A DNA stretch of 64,000 nucleotides from Anaeramoeba flamelloides. Its lineage: Eukaryota > Metamonada > Anaeramoebidae. The DNA lies in NCBI GenBank assembly GCA_027625915.1, contig JANTQA010000036.1:7647001-7711000 (forward strand). The letters run 5' to 3'. The position numbers were made by a program, and so were the translations under genes. The notes beneath the pieces were generated by a model. That model was not told the origin of the DNA. It searched no databases and worked only from the letters and a program-made list of their open reading frames with translations. Below are positions 45,026 through 59,065 of the stretch, in pieces; position 1 is the first letter of the stretch; the number at the start of each line of letters is the position of its first letter.

Positions 45026-46003
45026 GAATACACAGGAGGAGCAAAAACCCGATAGAAAATTTATCGATTATAGATAAAAATTCCACACTCCATGATTAAT
45101 AATAAAAATTTGTTTTTTTATAAAAATGATTTGATTAACAATATTTGTAAGTTGAAAAATTATTTCCCACATATTATTAATTAAGAATCTTGCCAGGGAT
45201 TATTTTTCATTTTAGGGATTTTTTTTACTAATATACTTCCCAAAAAAACCCTTGGATTATTACAACGAATTTCAACCATGTTTACTTTTTGTAGATTATT
45301 TCAACACCACTTGAGTATTGAAATCTCTTAAAAAGTGAATTTTCTTTTTCTTTTTTTTATTTTTCTATTTTGGACCCTTCAAAATTCATGTGATTTTTTT
45401 GAATGTTCTTCTTACGAAACGAGTGACCAAAAGTGTTTAAATGATAAGTCAAAGTCCTTACGTTTTTATGAAAAATAATAAATTAGAAATATTTGCCAAT
45501 ATTCCACTAATTTCATAGTGAAAATTCATAGTTTGGCTACAAACTAACAATAAAACTTTTTCAAATAATATATCTCCACTTAAATAAAATTTCCTGATTA
45601 TTTGTCAGTATGTTTTAATAATCTAAATTATCGATAATTATTTCATAACAAATTAAAAGAAATTAATCTTAATGACTTAATTTTAAAAACAAGACAGTTT
45701 GAAATTATTTTAATGAATTAATAATCAAAAAATCTATAATTTTAATTTTAAATTTATGAAAGGGAATTTATGACTCAGGAAAAATCGAGATAATAATTTG
45801 TACTTTTTCAATATTAAAAAAAAATACCATATTTTTGTCGAAATTTTTTTTTTTTTTTTTTTTTTTTGGGGGGGAGGGGGGGGGTGGATTTTTCAATTTC
45901 AATATATGACTTTTCCACCCAATACAGCTGCCTTACAAACCCAGTACTTATTTAACACTTTTTTCAAGTTTTCTTATTTTTTAAAAAAAGTTAGAACTTT
46001 ACC
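45026..46003. other. Non-coding gap with a T24-G homopolymer tract
   Basis: No gene is supported. 45844-45887 is 24 T followed by G7-A-G9-T-GG. About 45655-45775 is a decayed copy of the small frame at 59890-60000. Confidence 0.5.
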
Positions 46004-47020
46004 GTCAAATCTAAAACCCGGAAATTTCTGAAACCCGGTAATTCCATTTTTCTGATCAATTGAAAATATTACTAAAAAGTCAAAAATATACTCCCATTTT
46101 ACAGACAATTAACCTAATTACCCAGCAACTTATAACCCATCCAATTGGGGTATTGTTTAAATATTCTGAATCCACCATTTTTAACTCTTTGGTGAATTCA
46201 GAAATCAAAAAAAAACAAAATTTGGAAAATTAATTGAGAACATTACTGAAAATTGAAAATCAAATTTATTGCGATTTTCCCTTTAGATAAATTCTAAATT
46301 TATTAGGAATCATCTTTATAAGAATTATTTTGTTATTGCATTTATGAAATAAGAGTTTTATTTACTTTATATCTTTCTTTTAATAATTTTTTCAAAATTT
46401 AAAATTTCTATTGGAAATCTTAGAGGATTTATTTTTTTACAAAATGGTTTTCATAATTTAATGAAAATTTACAATAATCAAACACCTCTCTCAAATTCAA
46501 ATGCTTTCAAATACAGTCAGTTTCACTTTTAAGGCACAAACTTACAACAAAATTTAAGGCACAAAAAAATCTCAAAATAAAGCACAAAATTTGTAATATT
46601 TTTTTTTTACAATTTATTTTTACTAGAATCTGAATTTTGTGCCTTAATTTGAGATTTTTTTTGTGCCTTAAATTTCGTTGAAAGTTTGTGCCTTAATAGT
46701 GAAACTGACTGTATTTTAAAAGTATAAAAATGTTTTTTATTTCTAAATTTAAAATCAAAAGTGGATTTTCATTTTCAGTAATGTTCTCAATTAATTTTAC
46801 AAATTTTGTTTTTTTTTGATTTCTGAATTCACCAAAGAGTTAAAAATGGTGGATTCAGAATATTTAACCAATACCCCAATTGGAAAGGTTATAAGTTGCT
46901 GGGTAATTAGGTTAATTGTCTGTAAAATGGGAGTATATTTTTGACTTTTTACTAATATTTTCAATTGATCAGAAAAATGCAATTACCGGGTTTCAGAAAT
47001 TTCCGGGTTTTAGATTTGAC
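46004..47020. mobile_element. Foldback element FB2 with nested M1
   Basis: About 1 kb. Inverted arms, 46004-46270 and 46735-47020, are nearly identical over about 270 bases: GTCAAATCTAAAACCCGG at the tips, then TTACCCAGCAACTTATAAC and TGAATCCACCATTTTTAACT. The M1 element (46514-46711) sits in the loop. No coding sequence. The high arm identity suggests recent origin or gene conversion. Confidence 0.85.
46514..46711. mobile_element. Tc1/mariner-type MITE M1, intact copy
   Basis: 198 bases flanked by TA. Terminal inverted repeats of at least 75 bases start CAGTCAGTTTCACTTTTAAG and contain repeated AAGGCACAAA units. Fold-back over nearly the whole length. No coding content. Confidence 0.85.
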
Positions 47021-47754
47021 AGTTATTAGAATTAGAAATTTTATCAAGTTTTCTCTTTGAAAAAAGTTTTTACTTTTTTAGAATTAAAACCTTTTTAAAA
47101 GTTTTCTGTTTTAAACAAGTAAATAGACCTTTAAATGTGAAGAGACTGGATTAGGAATCAAAGCACTTATTATTCAAAAAAAAATCACTTTTTTAAAACC
47201 TAAAAATTTAAAAAAATTTTAATATAGAATAAATCAGAAAAAAAAAAAATCAACCCTTTTTACAAATTGTCATACTAATTTTTTTTTTTAAAACTCTGAT
47301 TTTACTTTCTTAATAAAGTATTTACAGAAGATCATCTCCATACAAGGTATTTACCGTGTGGACGGAGTTAGATTTCCACCACGTTTTCAATCTTCAATAC
47401 TTATCCCTTAGCAAATTATAACCAAAATTGTTTATTTTTCTTCTTCTCTGCTTTTTTTTTTAAAAAAAAAAAAAAACAACAAAAAATTCAAGAGAAAATA
47501 ATAATAATATTTAACTTTAAAATTTGATTAATTACTCAAATTTTCAATTACTTATTTTTGGAAATTTTATTCTTTTTTTTTTTTGCAGAACTTTAAAAAA
47601 TTAAAGTTAAATCGCTTGGTAAATTAGCAAAAAAAAATATTTCAAATACAAAGACTGCATGAAAATTATTCCAAATTGTAATTTATTGTAATATTCAAAA
47701 AAAAAAAAACAAATAATAACCATAAAACCTTCTTTTTAAAAAAAATAAGATTAA
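47021..47754. other. VPS13 3' flank
   Basis: A/T-rich; no gene is supported. The part next to 47754 probably holds the VPS13 3' UTR on the minus strand. Confidence 0.4.
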
Positions 47755-50700
47755 TTATTTAATATTTTTATTTCTCATGATCATTTTAAAAATTTTTCTT
47801 CTAGTGGAACTTTTATCAAAGAACAAATTTTTAAAATTTTTCGAATTAAATCTACTTGATTTATCAAATTTCAAGAGTAGAGTAAAGTTATCAATTTTGG
47901 AGCAACTAATTATATTTTTCAATCTCAACGACCATTTAATTTCTCTGTTTATAACAAAGAATATATAATTGGTCGAAATGATTACAACTGAATTTTCTTG
48001 TGCTTTACACATTCGAGCGATGGTCAATTTTTCTGAAGAATAATTTTTATTTGATTTTAAAATATAAGAACCCAATGACGCCATGTTGTTATAGGGGACT
48101 AACTTACCATCTTGTATTATTCTTGGCAATCTAAACCGATCGACATTTTGTGTTTGCAGAATTGATGCTGTGTTCATCACACCGGTGCTTACTTTTGAAA
48201 TAAGATCTGTAACCCCGATTAAGGGCTTTGCAACAGCGCCAACAACGCCCTTTCCCAAGCCCGACAGGATCCCACGTTTACCACTTTTTTTGTAATTACT
48301 AATTGGCTGCGTAACGATACCCGATACGCCTGACCAAATATTTTTACCAAAGGATGAAGCGCCCTGCACTAACCCGTCTCCGACGTGCTTGGGCTTTTTC
48401 AATAATTCTCTTTGCCTTTGCTTTTGAAAGTCGTGGTCCAAGGACAAGACCGAAAACCCCGATCCGATCGAGTCAAACACATGGTTTATGGTACCAGCTA
48501 CGCCCTCTGCGACATGTGAAACTGCGTTATATGAACCCTTTTGAAGCCCCTTCACAAAATCAAAGGGCGACTGTGTGATACCCTTCGCGGGCTCTTCCCA
48601 AAAGTTTGACATCCCCTTGCCAATTCCACGAAGCGCATACACGGGTGCACCGATAAGGTCTGAGCCACTTAAAATCTTATAAGCCTGGAAAAGAAATTCC
48701 TTTCTATAATGCTGATTCAAAAGATCTGTCAACAGTTCTGGCAATGACAAATAATTGGATAATTCTAACGGGTACAGATGGATCGTTTCGCCATGGATAG
48801 AAGCAAAGGAAGCACCTAATACCCGACCAAAATTTTTAATAGGATTATTTACTGAAGTTTTTGACATTTCAAAATTAAATAATAATTGAATAGGAAAAAT
48901 TTTTAAATTTTGGAAATAATAAAATTGCTTAGTTTTTACCAAATTCCTTTCATAATTCTCCAATTTATTTAAATAATTTTTTTCATTAATAATTGTGTTT
49001 TCAAATTTAATTATATTCTTCCTTGTCTTTGTCTTTGTGTTTGTCTTTGTCTTTGTCAATTCATCACCCTTTTTGATATTTTTACCTTCCAGTCCATCCT
49101 CATCCTCATCCTTATCCTCGTCCTCGTCCTCGTGGTTTCCGCGATTAACTGAAAGGGTTCTCTCAATTAGTTTATTTAAATTAGACATGTTAATTATTTT
49201 GAAAATTAAAGAGATGAATTCTTCTTCAGCATTTATTTCAATTACACGCAACAAAACAGTAAAAGTAGTAAAATAATTAATATTTCCATAATATTTTTCT
49301 CTTTGGTAAAGAACTGTGAAAAATTTTTTAAAATAGACATTATTGAGATTTGTGGGGCGAAGGATAACAGGGAAAATGGGCAGAATTAATTGGTTATCGA
49401 TTTGGAAATGGTCCAAATTCAATTCAAACAATTGGTCGATATTGCTGTCCTCGAAATGCAACTGCGTGCCGAGGAAAGTGACGTATAACAAATCTTCACT
49501 TGATGTTGAAATTGAAAATCCGAGTGCCGCAAAATTTAAAAAAATACTCTGTTTTACTTTTTTGGAATTAATAATCTTTTTCGTTTCGCTTTCAACGAGA
49601 GTACATTGGTCGTTGTTAAAGTCTTTTGATATTTTTAAGAAAGTTGTTGGGCCAGATTTGAATAAATGGATTTCGTATACGTCTTTACCGATGGTATTCT
49701 TTTTTTTAAAGGTCTTTTTATCTAATTTAATTTCAATAGTGAAATGGTCATTTTTGGAATATAAAACCAATGTGTGGCTGAGTCGTGAATTTTCCCAATA
49801 ATACATTGTTTCTCTGTTTGGATTTAAATATTCATAGAATTTCCCTTCCTTTTGCCAAATTTTAAATTTAATTGGTGTTTGGTTTGAGAGAAAATATTTT
49901 GGTGTCAAATTATGCTGATCTTTAAAAATAATAAAAACCGTAGATTCCTCAATTTTGATAATACAATTTAATAAGATCCATGAGCTATTTTTTTTATTCC
50001 AAATTTTGATAACTTGGGATCCCACAGAATCGATGAAAATAGGTGGAGACCAGTTATACTCAACAATGGAAATTTGCAAACTTTCCTTAAGCACTTGATT
50101 TGATTTAATAAACAATGGGATTGTTTCATTGGGCTTTATTGTTCGGATATCATTTAAGACCGTTTTTAAATTTTCATTGTTCTTTTGATCCCTTTCCTGT
50201 TTTTTGTTTTTGCTTTTATTGCTATTGGCATTTTTTTTAGTGGGATTTCGAACAAACCAGATCAATTTGATACTTTTTGAGTATTTATTAATAATGAAAT
50301 ATCTAGGTGACAAAATTACAATCAATGAACGATTAAATTCATCAGGCGCCCTTTCAATTTTACATCCGATTTCAACAATCTTGCCCCTGTACTTGAATTT
50401 TATAGGAAATACATTTCCAGGCACGTTTAATTTTATCAATTTACTTAATTCTGAATTATAAATTTGCAAATTTGCTTGATCTTCACCAAATAATTCAATT
50501 TTTTTATGGTTTGGTATTTGGCTTTTTAATTCTTTTTTATTTATTGGGAATTTTTCTTGTTCTTCTGTATTTATCCCATCTCCCTTTACATTCCTTCCTT
50601 TACCTTTACCTTTACCGTTTACCTTTCCCCTTTCTTTCCCCTTCACCCTTTCGGATTTTTTACTCTTTGGCGGTTTTTTTTTGATTCTTAATTCATCTGG

Positions 50701-53700
50701 CTTATTAAAATTATTTTTTGGTAATTTTTCTTCATTTTCCCCAAGAATTTTTATTTTTTTGTATTGGATTGGCAACCCAGTTAAATTTATAAACCAAACT
50801 AAACAATAAAATTTTATAATTCTTTGACCATTCTTGAATAAACTATTTTCTATTAGAATTTTTAATTTTTTATTTTTATTTAAATTAATTGCTATTTCGC
50901 AAATTTTGGATTGATTAATTTTATTGCTTTGTGTTATTATATTAAAATACCCACTTTTTTTTAATTTTTTGATTTGAATGGCAAAAAAAATATCCTTTAA
51001 ATTTTTTCCAGGCATATCACAATTTGGTATACTTTCGCCTGGTTTTATTTTTTTTTTAATAGAATATTGATCATTTTTTAATTTCATAAAAATAGTGATT
51101 GTTTTTGGTAATAGATTTTGTAAAATAATTGGTGGTGAAATAATAATATTCCAGAAAAGGTTTATATTATTTTTTTTTCTTGTGAAACTTGTTTTTTTTT
51201 TAATATTGCTTAATTTTATTTTCGCAAAGCTTTGGTTGTGCTTATGTTTAACCAGATTATTCTTATTCTTATCCTTTTTCTTATCCTTATCCTTATCCTG
51301 GCCAATATCCATCTTCATATCGTTCTTGGTATCCTTCTTCATAAGCTCCTTCATATCCATCTCCATATTATGCAATCCATTGCCTTTATATACATTACTT
51401 TTTGAACCTAGCGAATCCAAATCCGTGGATTCAGAATAAAAAGATTTATCTGATGAAGAAATGATACTTTTCCCACTTTGGAATATCTGTTTGTCATCAT
51501 TTTTGAAGGTATTTTTGGAGATTGAAAACACAAAATAAAAGTTTGAAATAGTTGTGTCGCTACTTTGAGATCGTAAATGATATATGCCCCTTTTCATTCT
51601 TTTAATATCACATAAATCCATTGACTCGTGTACATTATCAAATGTAGATAAGCTTAAAATTTGTGACGAGGATAATTTTAGTGATTTCTGAGAACTTTTT
51701 TTTTTATTTTGATTCGGTATGATATTTAAAGGAATTCCTATCTTTTGATTATTAACAAATACCCCTATTTTATTTTTCTCGTTGATATGACAGTTTAATG
51801 CAATTTTCGTACAATTTTGGATAATTAAAGAAGAATATAATTTTAATATTTTTTTGCCATATTTATATTTTATCTTTGCCAAAAATTTTATTCCTTTCTT
51901 TTTATCAATGATTTGACTTTCGATATGAACAGTATTTAAATTTATTTGATAAATTTCATGACTAACGGCAGGAAATTGAACCCAAATATTATGATTTTCA
52001 GTTATATTATTCTGATTTTGGAATATCCTTAAATCCCTTTCAACATATTGTATGGGAAATAAGATTCTTGAAGATGCCCCCGATTTAATTATTTTGGTAC
52101 GCCTTTGGTCGTAATCATCATCTTCGTCGTCATCATTTTTGTTAACATTATCATTTTTCTTATGATCATTTTTCTTATTATCATTTTTACTGTTGAACAT
52201 TTCATAAATAGGTATAGTACTAAATTTAATATCAATTCCGCATTTATTTTTTAACCAATAAGGTGAAAATTCTGCAAGTTGCATTTTTTTGGATCCATAT
52301 ACATCATCAAAGATAATTTTTTGTGTGGTATCCATTGTTTGAATTAACGACGGAGTGAAATTGAAATTCAATAGCTTTGGGGAAATGATGTGTAAACTTG
52401 TTTGTCTTTCTTCAATGTTATATAAATAATTTGCTCCAAAATACCATTTTTCAATAAATGGTTCCCAATATCCTCTCGCATTGAAATAATCAACATTAAA
52501 TTGAAAATTTGGCAAATATAGATTTAAGACTGTAGACCAATTAAACAAATGAATATTTGTATTTTCAATCAAAATATTTAATAATGGCTGTATTTGCAAT
52601 TCACTTAAGCAATCATCAAATAAACTAATTTCTATTTTATTTGTCTGGATTGAGATTTCTTGAAAGTCTTTCTTTGGCTTGCTCATATCCACCGCTTTCA
52701 AATTGCTTTCCTCTTTTTTATTTTTTTTTTGATCCAAACTTTTTTCATCATTATCAATTTCAATTTTTTCTAATTTTGGTTTTTCAATTTCTAATTCTAA
52801 TTCTAATTCTAATTCAGGGTTAATTTCTGTTTCGGATTCTAAAATAATGGTTTTATCTTTCTTTGATTTTTCTGTCATTGTGTTTAATTTTTTTTTGGCT
52901 TTATTTTTTAAGTTTAATCCAATCGCTTTTTGATTTACGTCAATAATTAAATCATCACTATCATCGCTTGTATTGCTATTGATGTTATCGCCATCATTGC
53001 CGTTATTTTCATCATTATCCTTCTTCTGTATATGCAATACCCCCTTCTCCTCGTTCTGTTTTTTATCCTTATCATCATCCTCATCCTCATCGTCCCCATC
53101 CCCTCCATCTATTAAAGCCATTTCTTCTCTTGAATGCACACCTTTTAAAAAATCGTTCAAAACATGACTGATCATTTTAATGTCACGGTATGAGAGTAAA
53201 ATTTTGATTGGATTCAACTTTGTCGAGATCTTCATCAAATAATTGTTCTTAACCATTCCCATCATTATATTGATTTTAAAATTAAATGGTTTGACGAATT
53301 TCTCTTTCCCCTTTTCAAAAATACCAGCAAGGCAACGATAGCAAGTTGCGTTGTGTAAATAGACATTCATATCACGATTACCAATTGAATCATCAAAATA
53401 ATCAAAATAAACCGTTTGCTGTGTCACTATACCTGAATGTTCGTCATCATAATCATAATCATAATCATTGTTCTGATTGCTCTTTGCGCTCAGATGGTCT
53501 TTTTTGCTATTAATTATTTTTTGATTTTCAGGCATTAATAATTTTAAACGATCAATTGTTATGAATATTTTCATTCCAAATTTTTCAGGTTCCAATTCTT
53601 TTAATTCCTTTTCCAATATCACTAATAATTCATTTTTTTCATTCGAATTTTTGATTTTATTTTCTTGTAACAAATCTAATTTTTTTAAATTACGCCTTTT

Positions 53701-54786
53701 CTTCAATAAGGCTTCTTCCAGTTCGGGCTTGGGAATCCAAAAATCGATTATTCCCCAAACTGTTGACCATAAGCATATCAGTTGAATTGGCGGAATTTTA
53801 GCACAGATATACATGGGAGTTTCTGGTCTTAATAAGATACTTACCTTGCAGGGTTCCATGATTTTGATCAGATCTTTGATTTTACTTTTATTATCTGGGT
53901 TTTGATCTTTTGCAATTAAATTGTCAATCCCAATAAAGATATCAGTTCTCGTATCAATATGCCTTTCCAACTCAAAATGCAAACATTTGACTTTGAATTT
54001 TGATAGGGAATCGACTGATAAGATTGTATTGTCATCATCATTATTTAAATATTGACCTCTGATAATTTCACCAATTACCTTTTCAATAACTATATCAATT
54101 TTCAAAAAAAATTTAAATTTATGATAATTTAATTGCTTTTTTAAACCCAGAAAATTTTCATTAATGATATTTTTAAAAATATTATTTTGGTATTTATCTT
54201 TTTGTTTCTTTTTTTTTTTGTAATTCTTATCCATTTCATTATTCTTATTCTTTTGATTTCTTTGACTTATCCTTTTTTGAATACTAGCATTATTAATGAC
54301 CTTTAAAGGCGTTTTCCTTTTTTTCAATTCATGCTTAATTCTTTCCAAAATAATATCCTTTTCAAAGCTATGTTTTTTTTTTTTAATTAACAATTTCTTT
54401 CGGTAATTCCTGATCTCCTCTAACATAATTTTTCTTTGCTCATCGGTTCTTTCAGTAAAATTTTCAATTGAAGTACTAATGACTTGATCATAAACTTGTC
54501 GATTCCAAATTAATTGGATTTTTGGTAATTTAGAGACAATTGTCATGATTGGCAATATGGCTTCTTTTGATTCAAATTGCTTGATTAAATCAACTTTCAT
54601 TTCCTTAATTGGTAACAGGAAGGAATTAAATTTATGTCTTGGTGAAAAAACAGTACCACAAATCATTTTGAAGCCATTTAATATAAAATGGAAAATATTT
54701 GATTCAATTTCTAAATTTTCATTATTTATATTTTTTTCATTCTGTTGGTTGCCTTGATTTTGTTGATTTTGTTGTTGTTGTTGATT

Positions 54787-54847
<61 letters not shown>

Positions 54848-57800
54848 AATTGTTTTTGTTGTTTTTGTTGTTGTTTTTGTTTTTGTTGTTTTTTTTTTTG
54901 TTGATGTTGTTTCTTTTGTTTATGATTTTGTTGTTGTTCTTGCTGCTGCTGCTTTTTATTATGATAATTAACAGGATATAATTTATATTCATTTATTAAA
55001 TAAATTTCGTCAAAAATTGAAATAACAATATTCTTAGAATAAGAATTTTGAGGTAAAACAACTTCGATGTTTTTTAATTTAATATCAAATCTATTTCTAA
55101 CTTTATTTTTAGTCCGTGAATCAATGATTTTTTGTGCATATTCTTCAATGTCTTCAATGGCATTAGAAACCAATTCCCTTATTTCAGTAACTTCTTTGAA
55201 AAAAAATAATATATCAGTTAAAAATCTTTGTAAATATAATATTTGGATCCCATTGATTCTCAATTTGAGAATTGAATCAAAGCCATTATAATCCGGATTT
55301 AATTTATCAGTAAATTGAATAAAAGAAAATTTCTTGATGGAATTATCTTTAAAATTAATAATATTTTTATGTAATAATTGCCCGAGCCATGTTAGATCTA
55401 TCAAATTGAAATCTTTAATAGATCCATTAATTTTCTTTCCCCATTCGTATTTATTATATTGTACATTTATAGAAGATAATGAAATATTGCTTAATTTATC
55501 TTGATGATTTTTTGCCAAAATTAAATTAATTTTTTTAAATTTTGCAATAATTTTGAATTCAATCAACTCTTTTTTCTTTTGATTAATTATTTTATTTTTT
55601 TTGTTCTGGTAATTATTAATCTTATTATTATTACTATTACTATTACTATTATTATTATTATTATCATTATCATCATCATCATCATAATTATTCTTATTGT
55701 CAATATTTTCCTTGGTAATTATATTCTTATTTTGAGAATTTTGTAAAATATATCTTTTTTCCTTTTTATAACCAAAATAAAATTTGATCATTTCATTGAT
55801 AGTATCTCTATTAATCAATATATCAATACTGTTGAATAAAATTAAAACATCTGTATTAATATTTTCAAAAATTGGTGAATTAGGCTTAATAAACAAGATT
55901 TTAATATCAATTAATTTTTCTTTTTTTTCTTGTGAAGATTTTATTAAATAATGATCTTTATTTGAGTTGGTTTTGTCATAAACTTGGAAAGATCCCATGG
56001 AGAATTCCATTTTATTATCAAAACTCCTCATTAACTGTTTCACCTTTAAATTGTTTATTTCAATTTTAATCAATTCCTTTTCAGTATTAAGATCAAGATT
56101 ATTATTATTAATTTTCTTATGATTTAAATTGCTTGACTTGATTTCAAAAACTACCTTTGATAATTTAAAATTTAATTGGAATAATTTTTTTTCAACAAAC
56201 TTTTGATAATTATTTTTTAAATTTTCAAAATATTCTGAATTGTCATTTAAATTTAATAAATCAATGGCAGTAGGACTTAAGGTTTGTTTAAATTCAGAAA
56301 TTGATTTCTCCTCATTCTGCATTGATAATTTCAATTCCTTGGAATCAGTTAATTCAATATTTGATGTGGCATCTTCTTCAGAAGTAGGAGTTAAAATTTT
56401 ATTTAATAATTTCATTAATTCAATATATTTTAATGTGTTCAATTGGAATTTTAATTTGGGTAAAGATCCTTCAATTTTTATTGTTGGGAATCTTGGATCT
56501 TTCGGAATAATTGATAACTTTGAGATTAATTTGATATCGAATTGTTTGATAATGTTATTATTATTGTTGTTGTTGTTGTTGTTGTTCTTCTTATTATTTA
56601 ATTTATAATTTTGATATTCCTGAGCATTTGAAAATAACAATGATTGAATTTTTGTTAAGTTTATATTAAAAGAATCATAACAATCATTTTCAGTAATTTT
56701 TACTGATTTTTCAATTAGCAATTTTTTTTCTTTAATTTTTTGTAAATCTGTTGATACATTTAATTGTCCTAAATCCAAAAGTAACAAAATGGAATCTTCT
56801 TTAAAAATATTTTTCGGTATTAAAATAACAGGTGCCTGTATATGCAAATCCAAATCTATTGCACGATGTTCATCAATTGCCTTTGCAAAAGTTAAATTTG
56901 TTGAAGCCTTAACTTGATCAATTTGTTCGATCATGGCATTTTCAATTTCGAGGATTGAGGTATGATCACCAATCATAAAAAATTTCATAATTCGATTAAT
57001 AAAGGTGGTGTCATAAATTATTTCTAATGAGCGCATTTTAACTTTTAATTTGTAATCAGCAAAACTGTTTTTTGGTTTATTTTCAATTTCAATTTGCAAA
57101 AAATTATTTGCATTGTCCTCAAGCTGTCGATTGTTCTTTTTTTCATTTATAATATTCTTTTGGTTCTTTGTGATCATTTCCTCTTGTGGATTAGAAATTG
57201 AGTTTAGCATTTTTGTATATTTACTATTTACTTGGAAATGGTCATTAATTATTATCGAGCTTAGGTTTATTTTAAAAATTGGTGATTTTTTTTTGACAAA
57301 AATTTTTGAAGATAAATTATTCGAAATAATATCAGCAATTTTTTTGCTTTTTGAGTTTGTTCCTGTTCCATATTCAATTAAAGTCAATTTTGATTGTTGG
57401 ATATTTAAAGAAATAACAATTTTGACATATGAAGGATCGGGTTTATCAATTTGTAATTCTGTTTCTTCCCTTTGCCTTTTATCATAGCCAAAGGCCTCTT
57501 CAAGTATCCCATTAATGCCTTCTTCATCAATGGTGAACTTTATGGATTGTACTTCTTCATCGTCTTCAAAATTTTCAAATTGTCTACCAATCCATCCGAA
57601 GAGCCCCTTACTGTTTTTTTCAGATTGCTTTTTTTTTTTTTCAATAATGTCTTGTCTTTTAGATTCTTCCTTTTGATATTCAATTTCTGCAATAGACCGA
57701 AAAAGTACAATATACTGGTATGGAATTTTCGATTCAAGTTCGTCTAATAACCTTTTGTCTTCCAGTTTCTTCCATTGCTTTTGATTTTTGACACCTAAAT

Positions 57801-59021
57801 ACGATTTCCAAAGTGGAATATATTTTTCCCTTTGAATCTTCCGTTCCAATAAGACTGACCAATCAAGCAAACCCTTTTGTTGATTCACATTGGCACGAAC
57901 ACATCGATACGCAAATTTCCACCATTCCTTGCAAACCTTTTGGGTATTTTTATTCGGTAACTGATTTGGTTTCCCATATTTTAAATTTTTTTCAATCCTT
58001 AAAAATGATGTTAATTCTTTTAATAAAATAATAAATAATTGATAATGTTCATATGATAGATCAACAGCTATATTTTTAATGTTCATATTAATTACAAACT
58101 GTGGTATTTCCAAAGAATCACCAGACCTCCAACTCCTTCTTTTCATTCTTAATTGAACTGATCCATCTAATGGATGCAATATATACTGATGATCAACCGG
58201 GTATTTGTTTGGTAGTGGAACAAGCTTGCCCATTGTTTCCTTGAAACGTTCAATATTGTAACATTTTATTGGCTTGTATCCTAAATTCCAATAAATTGCA
58301 AAATGCTGAATTTTTACCAGCTTATGAATAAAATCTGTAGATTTCTTTACAAATATCTTTTTCCACAAATGATTACAACTCAGTGCAGTGACCGAACCTA
58401 AAGTAACCCCAAAACTTGATTGGGTCTATATATATATATATATATATATTTATTTATGTTTTTTAAATAAAGCAATTATTTATAATTGTATATATTTAAT
58501 AAATCATTAGATTCTTATTTTACAAGTTATTGTGAATTAGAAAAAATAATTTAATTTTTTGAATGCTTTTACATTTTATTATTATTATTTTTTTTTTGTT
58601 ATCCGAGATAAAATTATAATAAAAAAGAATAACAAGATTTAACTTGCAATACGATTATATTTTACTAAACTCCATTTCACTCAAATATCCCTGCCAAAAA
58701 TGAATAATTCAACTTATTTTTACAGAATCAAACTAATTATTGTTTAAAAATAAGAGAAATAATTAATTTTCAGATTAGGGTAGATAATCATAAAAAAATA
58801 CCTGAACAAACCAGAAATTTCAAAAAAAAAATGATTTGAAATAAATTTTTTTCTCCTTTCATTGTAACTTCTTGTTCAAAATTTCTCAATTTTTTTGGAA
58901 AATTAAAATTATTGACAATAATTTTTTTAATAGTAATTGAATTTATTTTTTAAGAAATTACAAAGCCTCACTTTTATTAATGTTGATTTGGAGTTTCAAA
59001 CATTTTTTTTTTCAAATTTAA

Positions 59022-59065
<44 letters not shown>

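Noticed and set aside
47755-58425. Many plus-strand open frames of 60-150 codons opposite VPS13
   Set aside because: They lie antisense within the long VPS13 exon, mirror its codon structure (for example runs of Val or Ser opposite poly-Gln or acidic codons) and show no family motifs.
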